Shown piece after piece: positions 50,604 through 61,284 of a stretch of DNA of 64,000 bases. The translations under genes and the position numbers were made by a program. The stretch is from Antitrichia curtipendula (lineage: Eukaryota > Streptophyta > Bryopsida > Hypnales > Leucodontaceae): positions 9,566,696-9,630,695 of the forward strand of contig OX579638.1 of assembly GCA_951230915.1 (NCBI GenBank), written 5' to 3'. Below the pieces are notes generated by a model, which was given only the letters and a program-made list of their open reading frames with translations, was not told where the DNA came from and searched no databases. Each line of letters opens with the position of its first letter. The first letter of the stretch is position 1.

Positions 50604-51237
50604 GGGCAATTTCGTTAAAATGGTGGTATTCCATTAGTTTGTCATTTTTAACAATTCAGACCATGCACTCTGAAATCTATACCTATCTTAGATTTCTAAA
50701 GTCTATATCATTCCTAGATATCTGAAATCTGTAAAATTACTATATTTTTTAAATTGTGCAGGCTAAAATCCATGGTTGTCTAGGTCACGTCACGTCATGT
50801 CACGACGTCAGTATGTCACGACATTGACGTGACATAATTCCCAAAGTCCGTCATGATGGAATATTCTATTATTTTGATGAAATATGTTAAAATTCTCTAG
50901 AAAAATCAACATAAATTACGCTAACATGTTAAGTAGTAGTAATACATTATATTTTCCATCCATGATTGTCAAAAAAACTATAAATTTTATTTTATTTTTT
51001 TTAAATTTAGAATTTAGGGTTAGGGTTGTCAAGATTCTTATGGAATCATGACATAAAAACCCAGAGTCACGTCAAAATAGACAACCTTGCTAAAATCCAT
51101 ATTAGTCCTAGATCTTTGAAATCTATGAAAATCTTAAATTTCTGAAATCTATACCTATCCTAGATGTCGCTTTTATGGTTCAAAGTGGGCACTTTGAAAA
51201 TGACACACGAAATACGACCATTTTAACGAAATTGTCC
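50604..51237. mobile_element. MITE, same family, copy C (interrupted)
   Basis: It begins GGGCAATTTCGTTAAAATGG and ends with the complement of GGACAATTTCGTTAAAATGG. It is longer than copies A and B only because another element (50774-51088) is inserted in it. With that removed it would be about 307 bp, like its sisters. Confidence 0.8.
50774..51088. mobile_element. Nested MULE-like MITE, 315 bp, about 12-bp TSD
   Basis: The ends are GGTTGTCTAGGTCACGTCAC and the complement of AAGGTTGTCTATTTTGACGTG. GCTAAAATCCAT precedes (50762-50773) and follows (51089-51100), a direct repeat of 10-12 bases. That length suits Mutator-like elements (8-11 bp), allowing for uncertainty in the ends. The left end carries five or six CACGTCA-type words. 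It has no coding capacity. Confidence 0.7.
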
Positions 51238-51629
51238 ATTATTGCACTATGAAGGTCTAGCAATAGCTGGCATTAATATTGAATAATAGTTAAATAAGCA
51301 ATACTATTAATTATATTATCCAATTATCATCTCATCAATTATGAATACTAGAAATTTAGAAAACAATATTTAGCATACAATAATATGCATCAAAAATTTA
51401 AGATAAGAGAATAATTAAGAAAACAAATGGACAAATGGACAATGTTATAATCATTGCCTCATTGGTAATTTTGTCAATAATGTCATTGCATCATGAAGGT
51501 TCAATTATTCAATTGTTTTGAATAGTGAACAATAAGAATTTAAGATTGGATGTCAAGGACTATTAATTGGTTTGGGTATTCTTGTTTTCACATGAATTGA
51601 GCTTCATTGTAAAAAATCAAGATTGTCAT
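51238..51629. other. AT-rich intergenic DNA
   Basis: No gene or clear repeat beyond phrases shared with the spacers of the MITE cluster (GTCTAGCAATAGC, AATAAGAATTTAAG). Confidence 0.4.
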
Positions 51630-51900
51630 AGTGGACGGACATCCGGTTCGCCCGTCCGATAGAGGTCTCGCCCATCCGATGTGGTCAACATTAAGTTGAC
51701 TTTTTGCCATTGGAAAAACAAGTGATGTAGCGGCCACTTTGACGCCACCAGGCTGCCAAGTAGGATCCAGGGCGCAGACGTCACCGGTAGGGGTGCGGAC
51801 AGAAGCCAAGGCGGGGACGAGACTGTGTCAGGGCGCGGACGTCAGTCGAGGCATGGACATTAGACAAGGCGCGGACGGAAGTAGTCAAGGCGCGGACGTT
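51630..51900. repeat. GC-rich motif array 1
   Basis: At least seven copies of a motif close to GGCGCGGACG (AGGGCGCAGACGTCACC, AAGGCGGGGACGAGAC, AAGGCGCGGACGGAAG and others), spaced by about 20-22 bases in the last 120 bases. At the left end are CCCGTCCGAT-type words. It stops abruptly at 51900, where an R1 repeat copy begins. It shares its motif with the arrays at 54.7 and 61.0 kb but has no evident TATA box or gene next to it. Confidence 0.8.
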
Positions 51901-52130
51901 TTTTGCTAGAACAATCTCACCATTGGAATTAACGCATTTTCATTCCATATAAAAGATATTAATATTTTAGATTTTTCTACTATCTCCTACCTACTTCTAC
52001 TTAACAATTTTTTTAATAATGAAAATGAAGCCTTTTCAAATTTTCTTTTTTTTGCTACTCTCAATTCAATTTTCTATTGTAAAGATTTAAAGCTCAAAAC
52101 TTACTAGTGCAAAAATTTAAAGTTTAAAAT
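51895..52130 (+). repeat. Dispersed repeat R1, partial copy
   Basis: TTTTTTGCTAGAACAATCTC followed by CTACCTACTTCTACTTAACA matches 31365-31480 in the same orientation and 19600-19710 inverted. It joins the GC array 1 directly. Confidence 0.7.
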
Positions 52131-52194
52131 GTTCAAAGTCAGAACATCTAGTCGTACAATGTGCTAAAGAACTAATTTTTTGTAAATTTAAAAG

Positions 52195-52530
52195 TAAAGA
52201 GGACAAACCTTGCTCCGTGGACCCGTATTTTTTTCCTTGTAGGCGAATGAATTTAATTCATTCGCCATTAACAAGCACTGAAGGGACCCTCGTTCAATTG
52301 AACCATATTTTTTTTCATTGTAGGCAAAAAGATAATAATTCCTTTTGAATTTATAAGTAATAACTTCCAACAAGGAGGGACCCTTGTTCACGCGAACCAC
52401 ATTTTTTTAAATTAGACACAAATTCAAGTAATTTTTTTGGGAATGAAAGGGGGTCCTTGTTCAATCAAACCATATTTTTTTTCATTGTGAATTTCAAAGT
52501 AAAGATAAGGGGGCCCTTGTTGGCTTGCTC
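52195..52530. repeat. Degenerate tandem repeat, about 85-bp unit
   Basis: Four to five units carry a GGACCCTTGTTCA-type word followed by GAACCATATTTTTTTTCATTG-type text (at about 52199, 52281, 52371, 52452 and, partly, 52513). Units are separated by variable AT-rich fillers. There is no coding sense. Confidence 0.7.
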
Positions 52531-52957
52531 ACTCACTCACTGCCTCATTCAGACCCGCTTTTTGTCGGAAGCTTGGTGAATTAAAATAGTTAGGAATTCA
52601 CTTCATTTTCATATTGAAGAGTATTATATATTTCAAAGGTATTTCTTTCTGCATCTTACGGGCTACGAGCTACGATTCTTTCAAAATTTTAAGATGCCCA
52701 CATCATCTATCATATGCCTATGCTCTTTTGCATTCAAAGTTGTTTGTTTACTCAACATTCATAAATTCAAAAAAATCATACAATTGCCATGATGGAAGAA
52801 AGACCAAATTCTATATTACAAAAATTTTACCATACATTCGTGTTTTTATGTATGAAATGTGTAGCAATTGCGAAATACATATGCTTGATACTCTTCTAAG
52901 TACAAAAGTGTAGTCTTCCTATAAAACTGCCACATACTAAACCTGAAAAAGTACAAA
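52531..52957. other. Spacer downstream of the kinase-like gene
   Basis: AT-rich, with an open stretch 52614-52913 (+) that shows no domain. It probably contains the 3' UTR of the kinase-like gene. Confidence 0.35.
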
Positions 52958-54542
52958 CTATATACTATATATGATAACAACAATCAGGCAAAGTCCAATA
53001 GTGAGGTCCTTCTTCAAAGTGTCTAGAATGTCAGGTACAGACGCCTTCTCGCCTACATCTACTTTCTGGAGGCTCAACAGTTTAGTCCTCAAATTCTGAT
53101 ACTATTCTGATTTTTTGGTCGTAAAATACTTGGAATCCCATTCTTCTTTCCAAATTTGATATGCTATCCACTCCGTTGCATATGCATCAGCAGCCATGGA
53201 ATACACTTTTTTTTTTGTATGACTTCAAGCGAGGTCTCTGACCCCTTCTCTCCGTACACGTAGAACAATTCAGGAGTTGCATGTTTTTGTTGATTTTTCT
53301 CCCATTCGAGCTCCTCCATGGTTCGATAACCATACTTTGATGGTTCCTTCTCTACAACTCGACCAAAAAGCCCCTAGTCGCAAATCCCTATGTACACTGT
53401 GTTCTCTTTCCATTCATCAAAATGGAGCAAAACGTTGGATGGAGTAATGTCATTGTGTAAATATTGTGCTTCATGGCATTTTCCCACTGTGACAAGCAAT
53501 GATAAAGCCAAGTTCACGCGATTTCTGCGATAAGTTGCAACCCAACCGAGTTCTTCTTGCATCAAACTTGTATTATATTGTCTCGTGATGTCATCCACCT
53601 CCAATGATTCACTCACTTTTGAATTGTACTTGGCTAAAAAAAAAATTAAAGAGACTCCATTCCACCATAGCGTATAGCCTTCCATTGTTTTGGGATGGAT
53701 GTACGCAAGTCTTATGATACCAGGATGTATCACTGGACACCCCCCACCTCATTCACAATATCTTGGCCCTTCTCCTTCTCATTTGAGGTTTTCAAAGTCT
53801 TTCCGGCAAAGCAAATCCAACTAGGAATGCTTTGTAGTCTTGTCAGCACCACCTTCCTCACGGTCCCATATAATCTAGTCATGGTCTGATTTGGCATGGG
53901 ATTCACTTTCATGCAACTTTCTAGCCACTTGAATGTTCCGCTAACGCAATGAGCTCGTATTTGGTCTTCAAGCGTCGCTTTTCATAGTGCTTGTTTCTTT
54001 TTATGGGAAGAAGAATATTGTTGGGAGAACTTTTGAATCTGGATCAATCTCAAAGCAAACTCCTTGTTATGCGTGTCCCAATCACTACCATCCTCCTTCT
54101 TCTTTGTGTGATAACATAAATTTGTCACAATATTGGAGGTCAACTGCGACACTTGTTTATCCAACCACTTAGAGTGCAACCAGTAATTCTGATAATTGTT
54201 GAATCGCTCTGATGCTCTAAATTTGATCTCCAACTCTCGCCGCACTTCACTAGTTAAGTTGTGGTATCCTTCTTCATTGTAGTTCACATATTCTCTAGAC
54301 ATCATTCTAAAGCTTCGTCGTTTGTAAAAGATTACCGCTATTGCTCTAGCCTTCAGCACATATTCGTGGGGGGGCATGTCTGGATTCGGTAAATTTTTGC
54401 GCTTTGACCTGTTGGATGATGAAGGATTGCATGACCCTGAAGCCACTAATACGTTCAATGTTGGAGGTACTACTTCAAAAATTGCATCCAAGTCTTCAAA
54501 TATCGATTGGTGACCCGATGACTCACCCCCTTCTTTTGCCAT
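52958..54542 (-). pseudogene. Protein-kinase-like gene, broken by two homopolymer shifts and stops
   Basis: From an ATG at 54542 the first 200 residues are unlike any domain I know (charged, with a YNEEGYHNLT segment). A kinase domain follows. A FAGKTLK segment is the VAIK-type strand, and NEV supplies the glutamate. Then come VIHPGIIRL, a WWNGVS hinge and HNDITPSN (catalytic Asp and Asn kept, Lys replaced by Thr). ICD followed by a stop stands where Trp-Gly of DWG would be, then TPELFYVYG in the place of APE. VPDILDTLKKDL ends the C-lobe, and a hydrophobic tail ends at 52958. Breaks: TGA at 53982-53984, a frameshift at the G6 run near 53742, a TAG at the DWG Trp (about 53374), a shift at the A-run near 53210 and a TAG near 53126. 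The two shifts may be assembly errors. A degenerate relative lies at 2165-2890. Confidence 0.65.
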
Positions 54543-54714
54543 TATACAACCTTTTAGAACCACCCAAACTCTGGAAAAAATTAAAAAAAAACAGGTGCTA
54601 TATGTGGGCCAAGCCCAATCACCCACCAAACTCACGTCCAAAGGTCGCTTTCGCAAACAATGGTGTAAAGCATAGGGCGTGGACTTGGCAAGGACAACTG
54701 AGGGGCCCAAGCGG

Positions 54715-54721
54715 TTTTATA
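54715..54721 (-). promoter_or_regulatory. TATA box of the kinase-like gene
   Basis: CTATAAAA on the minus strand, 173 bases upstream of the likely start codon. It lies directly beside the GC-motif array and faces away from the RING-like gene, as expected for a divergent promoter pair. Confidence 0.55.
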
Positions 54722-55005
54722 GTCCCCGCCCCTCCCACATCCGCGCCCTCACAAGGCTAGGGCGCAGGCGTCCCCGACCCGGCTCGGAGGACGCGTGTTC
54801 GCCCCGACGTGGTTCACGTCTCCGAGCCGAGGCGCAGACGAGTCCGCACAAGGGCAGGGACGCGAACCACGTCGGGGCGAGCACGCGCCCCCCGAGTCGG
54901 GGCGGAGACGGGTCCGCACAGGTGTAGGAACGCGTCCGGGCTTCGGCCCGGGGACGTCTCCGCCCTTGTGCATTTGCGTTCGTGCCTCTGTATGAAAAAT
55001 CTGAA
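54722..55005. repeat. GC-rich motif array 2 between divergent TATA boxes
   Basis: A GC-rich island with many copies, in both orientations, of a motif near GGCGGAGACG / CGTCTCCGCC and GTCCGCAC (for example GCGCAGACGAGTCCGCAC, GGGCGGAGACGGGTCCGCAC, GGGGACGTCTCCGCCC). It separates the kinase-like gene (-) from the RING-like gene (+), with a TATA-like box at each border, so it acts by position as a bidirectional promoter. Open frames across it in all directions result from its high GC content and are not genes. Confidence 0.75.
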
Positions 55006-55006
55006 C

Positions 55007-55016
55007 TAAATAAAGG
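55007..55016 (+). promoter_or_regulatory. TATA-like box of the RING-like gene
   Basis: TAAATAAAGG, about 130 bases before the likely ATG at 55142, at the right border of the GC array. It is a weaker match than the TATA boxes of the neighbouring kinase-like and hAT genes. Confidence 0.4.
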
Positions 55017-55141
55017 CGTCTCCGCCCCATTTGTCTTTGCCCTGCATATTCCAGATCTTCCACCTCTTCATTGAGCTGGTCATTGGCGTTGTGCAGGGTG
55101 ATTTATTTTTACATACCGACTGTTTGCCTTTCTTTTTCACG

Positions 55142-57499
55142 ATGGCGACACCACCAAGCACTAACGAAGAAGAAAGAGACCGTCCTCGACTAAAGCCGGG
55201 AAAGAAACATCCAAAGAGATTACACGTACTTCAAAACCCCAACAAACTTGTATTTAGGGGCTGGAATGAAGTGCCTGACCTGTGGAGTTTAGAGACTTGC
55301 GCCAATTATATAGAATGGTGTCACATTGACAAGGCCTTCCCGGAAGAACGGCACAACCATCACTGCCAGTTCCATAAAGCCAACTTGAAATACTGCATCG
55401 ATAAGGCCTTCAAACAACAATGCATTGAAGTATATCAGGTGTTGTACGACGTGCCCAATGTAAGAAGGAATGAAGTCCACCTTTTCATTGCACGAGGTGT
55501 ACATGCGGAGGTCAAACTGAACAAGCGGGTGGATTGATCCACCTTGAAGAACACGCCATCTTAGCTTAAAATATCGACAACATCGAATGGAATAATCACA
55601 AGGGGGGTTATGAGGTATCATGAACGAAGACTGGGCAGGATCAATACACGTATTGAGCAGCCCGACACTTATGAGACAGTAGACTCTTCAACAGACGATG
55701 ACTCTGATGGGGCTCATAAATCAAAGGTATTAATTCATAGAGCACAACAACGTGCAAAAAGGCGGAGGGCTCAGCATGCACTTCTTGGAGAACTTCCGGA
55801 GCAAGATGCTCATGTACAATTCCATGACCCTAAGGAACCAGTGGTTGGAGTTCCTGCGGGGCAAGTCCAAGCGCTTGATGAACCAACTATTGGAATTGTT
55901 GATGTCATGACTGCTGTAGAAGACATACAGAGCTTGAGGGTGCAGTTACAAGACACAAGTGCTGAAATGCATGCTCTATACAAAGATGTAGAAAAGTTTT
56001 GGGAAGAAATTAGGCGCAAAGACGAAGTAATTGCTTAGCAAGCACATGAGATAGAGGAGCTTCACCAATCTCTGCAAGCAGCACAAATGATGAACAAAGG
56101 TCAGAATCCACGAGAACATGCACAAGGACCTCCTCGCGATTCTCAAATTTCGGTGCAAAATGTGTACAAAGTTGCTACCATGTCTACAAAAGAAGATTCA
56201 TTGGCCTTTCCCGAACTTCCCACCACCACCAACGTACCAATGCAAACTGAAGTTGAAAGCATGGTTATGGACACTAGCTTTGAACTGAACGACTTGCAAG
56301 TGGAAAACCAAAAATTAAAAAGTCATTTGCATGCCTTGGTGGAGCAGTACTACCAATGGAAGTTGGCATGTGTGTTCACCGTTGACAAAATCCGACAATT
56401 GATAGCTGAATTTAAGAAAATAGACCACAGCTACAGTGAGCACAATCAAGAAAAGGTATTTGGTTTGACTTCATGGGCCCTTGTGGATGATCTTTTCACT
56501 CCCAACATGGAAACCATTAACTTTGATGGTGGAAAAACAATCATTGATTGGTCCCAAGAAAGATGGGATTACAAAAATCAGTTTGGGTCGAAGTTCAACT
56601 ACAAAGGGGAGCCATTGTTGGAGTGTCCAAATCCTTCAAGTTTTATGCACAATGAGACTGTATGCCTCATTTACATGAATCCATTTGGCCCTGAAGGTGG
56701 AATGCACTTAGGCACGTGCAATCACTTGTACCACCCATTTTGCCTCATTAGTTCCATGATTATCTGTCGTCGATGCACATTGTGCAAGGCTCTTTTTCAC
56801 AAGCGCTTGTTTGAATTGTTTGATTTGATCCAATACATGCCACCACATTGAGAATTTAATGCCTTGAATGCCCCTGATCACTATAATATGTGGGGAACAG
56901 ACTTGGTGTGGAGTTGGAAATTACAAATGACATCGTTGGACAAGACACAAGTCGGTGTTGAAACTTGTTGGGAGAGTGACCCAGATCAAATTGTCCAAGT
57001 CTGCCACCACTTGATTCCAATGAAAGACAAGCAGAGCCAAGGACGACGGAATTTTTTCTTCCAATGCTTCAATGGACATTGGGACAAGATTGGAAAGAAG
57101 TTTCAATTTGGACCTCACCCCAGGCGTTGGTTGTGGGGCGTTGATGGAGTCCGTGTCACCGATGACGACGGGGTTGGAATTGGGGAGGACTTTAACATGC
57201 CCAACCCGGCAGAGCTTGCTCAATTATTGGGATCTGAGTGGAGGGAAATTTTCAGAAACGAAGGGCTGGAATTCTTCCTTGAGCAGCATAGCTCGGATAC
57301 ACGCCGAGCGCTAGAGAGCCTCAAGCAGTCGCAAATTATGAGGGCCATTTTGGAAAAAGACAGACCAACGAGGAGAACTCGGTCTGCGGTTCGTAGACTT
57401 CAAGTAGGCTCCGTTGAAGATTTTCCTATGCAACACGACACACACGACAATGAAGTTGGACCCAGTGGCACTACAAATAGTCCAATGAACATCAACTGA
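55142..57499 (+). pseudogene. Coiled-coil / degenerate RING protein gene, one frame with four stops
   Basis: From ATG at 55142 one frame runs 2,358 bases (785 codons) without a shift, broken only by TGA at 55535, TAG at 55562, TAG at 56036 and TGA at 56849. The N-terminal 130 residues are basic and contain a WNEVPDLW segment, unknown to me. A central part (about 270-430) forms coiled coil. Residues about 510-565 have a RING-like arrangement (VCLIYM, then GTCNHLYHPFC and CRRCTLC). It lacks one Cys of the first CxxC pair, so metal binding would be incomplete. The remainder is acidic and unknown. All four stops could come from CGA or CAG by one C-to-T change. It could be a dead cargo gene or, less likely, be rescued by read-through. 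It is divergent from the kinase-like gene. Confidence 0.6.
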
Positions 57500-58084
57500 G
57501 TGCATTTTCTAGTGTGGTAATTACTAATTACTAAGTAGCAAATCATATTTTGTGTATACACTAATACACTTAGGCACTTACCATTATTGATGCTTATAGA
57601 ATTACTACTTCAGTAGTTTGGTTTCTTAAATAGTATTAGACAAAAACTTCTGGATATGCATATTTTCTCATGGAAAACACGCTATATCCTTTTCCAGTTT
57701 TGTACTACATGATGCATTTGAAATACATATATTGATTAATGATTATTGAATTGTTGAATTCCTTTGCGTGATGCATGTATAATTCCTTGACTAAGAACTT
57801 CTTGAGTGATAAGTTTATAAACTTATTATACTTTATGATTATCAACATTTCAATGTGAGAAGTATTTTAACTATTTTTAAAGAAAATTACAAAATGTAGT
57901 GTAATAGAAAAAAGGGAGTAGACATAATTTTTTTTAAATGAACGGAATAGTAGGGATGCAAAATATATATTCTTGGACATCCCTAATCATTATTTTGCAC
58001 AAACAAAGTGGTTCCAGTCCAAAAAACAATTCAAATTTGGATTTGAGGAAGTTCTGAATTAAATTTTTAATTTGGTGCAATTAA
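57500..58084. other. AT-rich spacer
   Basis: Nothing recognised beyond the probable 3' UTR of the RING-like gene. Confidence 0.4.
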
Positions 58085-59620
58085 CCCCTAAGGTAAGAGG
58101 CTCAAAAAGCAACCATCTAAGCGTTGATCTGCCTTTTTCATGTATCTCCTCAGATGGAAGTATTTTTAGTTTATTTTTCAGTTAAAGAAAAATAGATGAG
58201 GAATCTAACTCAAGTTGTTTCATATTTTTTGAAGCATTATTGAATTAGTTACGAATTTTTGAACACAATATGTTGTAGGTCCCTATTTGTGAACATAGGC
58301 CCTCAGAAACCCATCTATGCATAGTTTGAAAAAAAATCAGGCCTTGTTCGAAAACTAGCATTGCAACATATACAAAGCAATTGAAACGGTTTCTAAAAGC
58401 ATCCCTTTGTAAATCTGAAATGAATGCTTGATTTAATCATTATTTCAGATTTTTCAATGCTTGTAAGAAGGTAGTTGAACAACAAATTCTAATTTTGAAT
58501 TAAATTAGTAGACACCTAACCACTTAGTTAGGAATGGACCCCATGTGGCTCTTAAACCATCCATTGAAGAAGTTAAAACAAATCTCATCAAGCTCCATTG
58601 TAATTCACATTTCCATTTTCTACAATTCACATGTCCATTTCAGAGCCCCTATTTGGATGGTTGAAAATGCCTAGGCCGTTTTAGAGCCCTCTCCCTTAAA
58701 GGTTTCTGACTATGTTTTCAACAAAAACGCTCCAAAACTGCCATTTCTTGGAGAAGTACCAAGTTTTGGAGAAAAAAACATTTTTGGATACATGTAACCG
58801 TAGGATCATGTAGTCAACTGGTTTGAGAAGATGGGGAAAAAATTTCAGAAATTTCCGCCTTGTAGATTGCAAGATATAAGCGTCTGAAGTGACAAAAATC
58901 CCTTTTTATTCCATGCGAAAATTCGGGCAGCTGCACTTCACAAGGTCAGATCATTATGAAAAAATGTCCAAAATGGTGGTGCTTTTTTGGATTCATTCTT
59001 CAAGGTAAGTTGGCTACATGCTTCAAAAAATTTAGATCACTTTGAATTCTACAACATATAGGAAAAAATTTGTAAGTAGAAAGAAGCAGAGAATGATTCA
59101 AAATAATAAATTGGTAACAATTTAGTTATAGAATTGAAAATGCCAATCCCAATGGTTGTAATGTTGTAATAAACTATCTACATCTAAATTTTTTATTTTT
59201 TTCCAAAAATATTGAAAATCGAGTTAAATGAAGGACTTCAAAGTTTATTTTAGAGTGGAGATTCCATAACTCCCCACTAACTACCTTCAACTAAAACTCC
59301 TCATAACTTTCATCTCATAAATCAAAATGGAGTAATTCAAAGCTTCCCATGTATATATAAATCTAGAGAACCAATTTCAAATTTTTATTTTTTTTAAAAT
59401 TGATTTTTAAAAAAGTTTTATTTGTTGTCCAGATTGCCCACCGAGCAATGAAAACTACAAATCATACAATAACTTTTTAACTGTACAGTGAAAAGTTATG
59501 AAAATTGTTGGGCCTTAAAGCTACTCCTTGGAAAAATGTTTTGTTAAATTGTCAAAGAAAAAAATAAAAATTCTATTCGTAGTGAGCATCCCAAAATAAC
59601 TATGTTTGGTCCTTTAGGGG
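58085..59620. mobile_element. TTAA-flanked element with CCCCTAAGG ends, 1,536 bp
   Basis: TTAA (58081-58084) is followed by CCCCTAAGG. At the other end CCTTTAGGGG is followed by TTAA (59621-59624). Ends starting CCC and a TTAA target are the hallmark of piggyBac-type transposons. The terminal repeat is short, about 9-13 bases, and could be chance. The interior is AT-rich, lacks a transposase and is shared, inverted, with 37970-38690, which shows it belongs to a dispersed repeat family (R2). Confidence 0.5.
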
Positions 59621-59624
59621 TTAA

Positions 59625-61040
59625 GACTTAAGAACACAAAAATAATTGGATTGATTCCAAATCTTTTGGAATCTTCCAAACATTATGTTAATGTTCCAAA
59701 CATTATGCTATCATCTATCAATTATTAAATTTTAAAAGAACTGTATATATAAATTAAATTTTTTTGGTATGATCCAATTCGATTAATTCTGGCTTTCTAT
59801 TCCTTCTGTTTTCAAATTTGTATAAATTTTAGAGAATTTTTTATTTCTCATTTAAAAAAATAAAGAAATACTGCATTTGCCTTAGATTCCAAAACAATTT
59901 TTTTCCAAAGGGATAAAAGCACTATTCATCTTCTTATAATTTTCCATCTCCAAAAGCTGCATTTTCTGCCTCCATAATTGAGCATCAATAATTGTTAAAA
60001 TCTAAAAACCCAACGGTCAATATCTTTTATAATTAATTCCACACATCCACTATTCTAAACATAGTAGTCTTCTTTTTGGTACACTTCTATTGAAAATTTC
60101 AAATACATCCCATACACAAATGAACCCTTGAAGTAGAACCCAAAAATATTAACTTGTACTTGAAGGGATTTCCAAATCCTTATAACCCGTACTTCAACTT
60201 GAAGCCCTTCAAGTACAAGCACATAGCATTTAACTTGTATTTGATTTGAATTTTAAATACTTAGAACAACAATTTACCAACACCATAAAGCCTTCAACAA
60301 TAATTAAATAAAACATACCTTCTATATGATTTGAAATCAAAACCCTTGTAGCATCCAGTAACAAGACTAAAGCCTTGAACTTGCTTCAAAACCATTAGAA
60401 CTTGCATTTTGTTTCCTTTTCAAATCCTTGTAGCCTCTATTTTCAAAAATAAATCTTTGAACTACATTTGAATACATTGTAATATGTCAATAATGAGAAT
60501 TCCTATTTCCAAACCCTTGTAGCCTCCATTACCAAAAATAAACCCACTCAATTAGAACTCTACAAAATATGAGACGTGTTTGATTTGTTTTTTGAACTCA
60601 TAACCCTTTTAGTTCCTATTTGGAGAATTCATAAATGCATCCTTCAATTTGAATTAAAAAAAATATGTACCTTATCTTTTGTTATAAATCCAAAAACTTC
60701 TAGCGTCTACTTTCAAATTTTTTTTAATTGAAGCGAGCAAGTCAATTTTCATTTTCTGAAATTTCCTTTTCTACGGGGTGGGTCCTAGTTTGCAAGAGCA
60801 TGGTGAAGGCATGAAGGAGAGGTCCGGGCCCAAGAAGGGAGCAACATGCTTCCACACATGATCTTTGAACTCAAAAAGTAGTTTAGACCCCTTAATGCAA
60901 CCATTGACTTGAAGATATTTCCCTGATATCAAATTAAAGGCTGGCTACATTAATGGGTTCCCTCTCTCCAAGGAAAAGAAGAATCCCATGACCAAGTTCA
61001 ACTTCTATTTCAACTTCCCCCCATACTGTGGCTGAAGAGT
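59625..61040. other. AT-rich spacer with degenerate repeats
   Basis: No gene. From 60110 to 60720 the words AACCCTTGTAGCCTC and CTTGAACT / CTTCAAGTAC recur with spacings of about 60-110 bases, a decayed tandem repeat. From 60780 GC content rises toward the array at 61045. Confidence 0.5.
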
Positions 61041-61044
61041 GGGA

Positions 61045-61275
61045 CATCCGCGCTCTATCTAGGCGTCTGCGCCCTGACGTCCCCGCCCCTACGTTCGCGC
61101 CCTAACAAGAAGTCCGCACTCTGGCGGGGCGTCCACGCCACCCACGTCTGCGCACCCTTGACGTCCATGCCTGCACATGCTGTCCGCGCCCTGATACAAA
61201 GAAGCATGACGTTTTTCACCAAACCTGCCCTTCTCTGACGTCCCCGCCCCTGCAAAATCCGTCCGCGCCTCTGCA
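61045..61275. repeat. GC-rich motif array 3
   Basis: About ten copies of a motif near CGTCCGCGCC / TGACGTCCCCGCCCCT (GGCGTCTGCGCCCTGACG, GGGCGTCCACGCCACC, TGTCCGCGCCCTGA, TGACGTCCCCGCCCCTGC, AATCCGTCCGCGCCTCTGC). Spacing is irregular, 18-30 bases. It ends ten bases before a TATA box that serves the hAT gene. The motif and its place are the same as in array 2. Confidence 0.8.
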
Positions 61276-61284
61276 CTCCCAGGG

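Noticed and set aside
51005..51030. Telomere-like word TTTAGGGTTAGGG
   Set aside because: Only about two units, inside a MULE-like MITE; no array, so not an interstitial telomere.
54679..55063. Several overlapping open frames in GC array 2 as proteins
   Set aside because: They are open in most frames because the motif repeat lacks stops; the Arg/Pro-rich translation mirrors the repeat.
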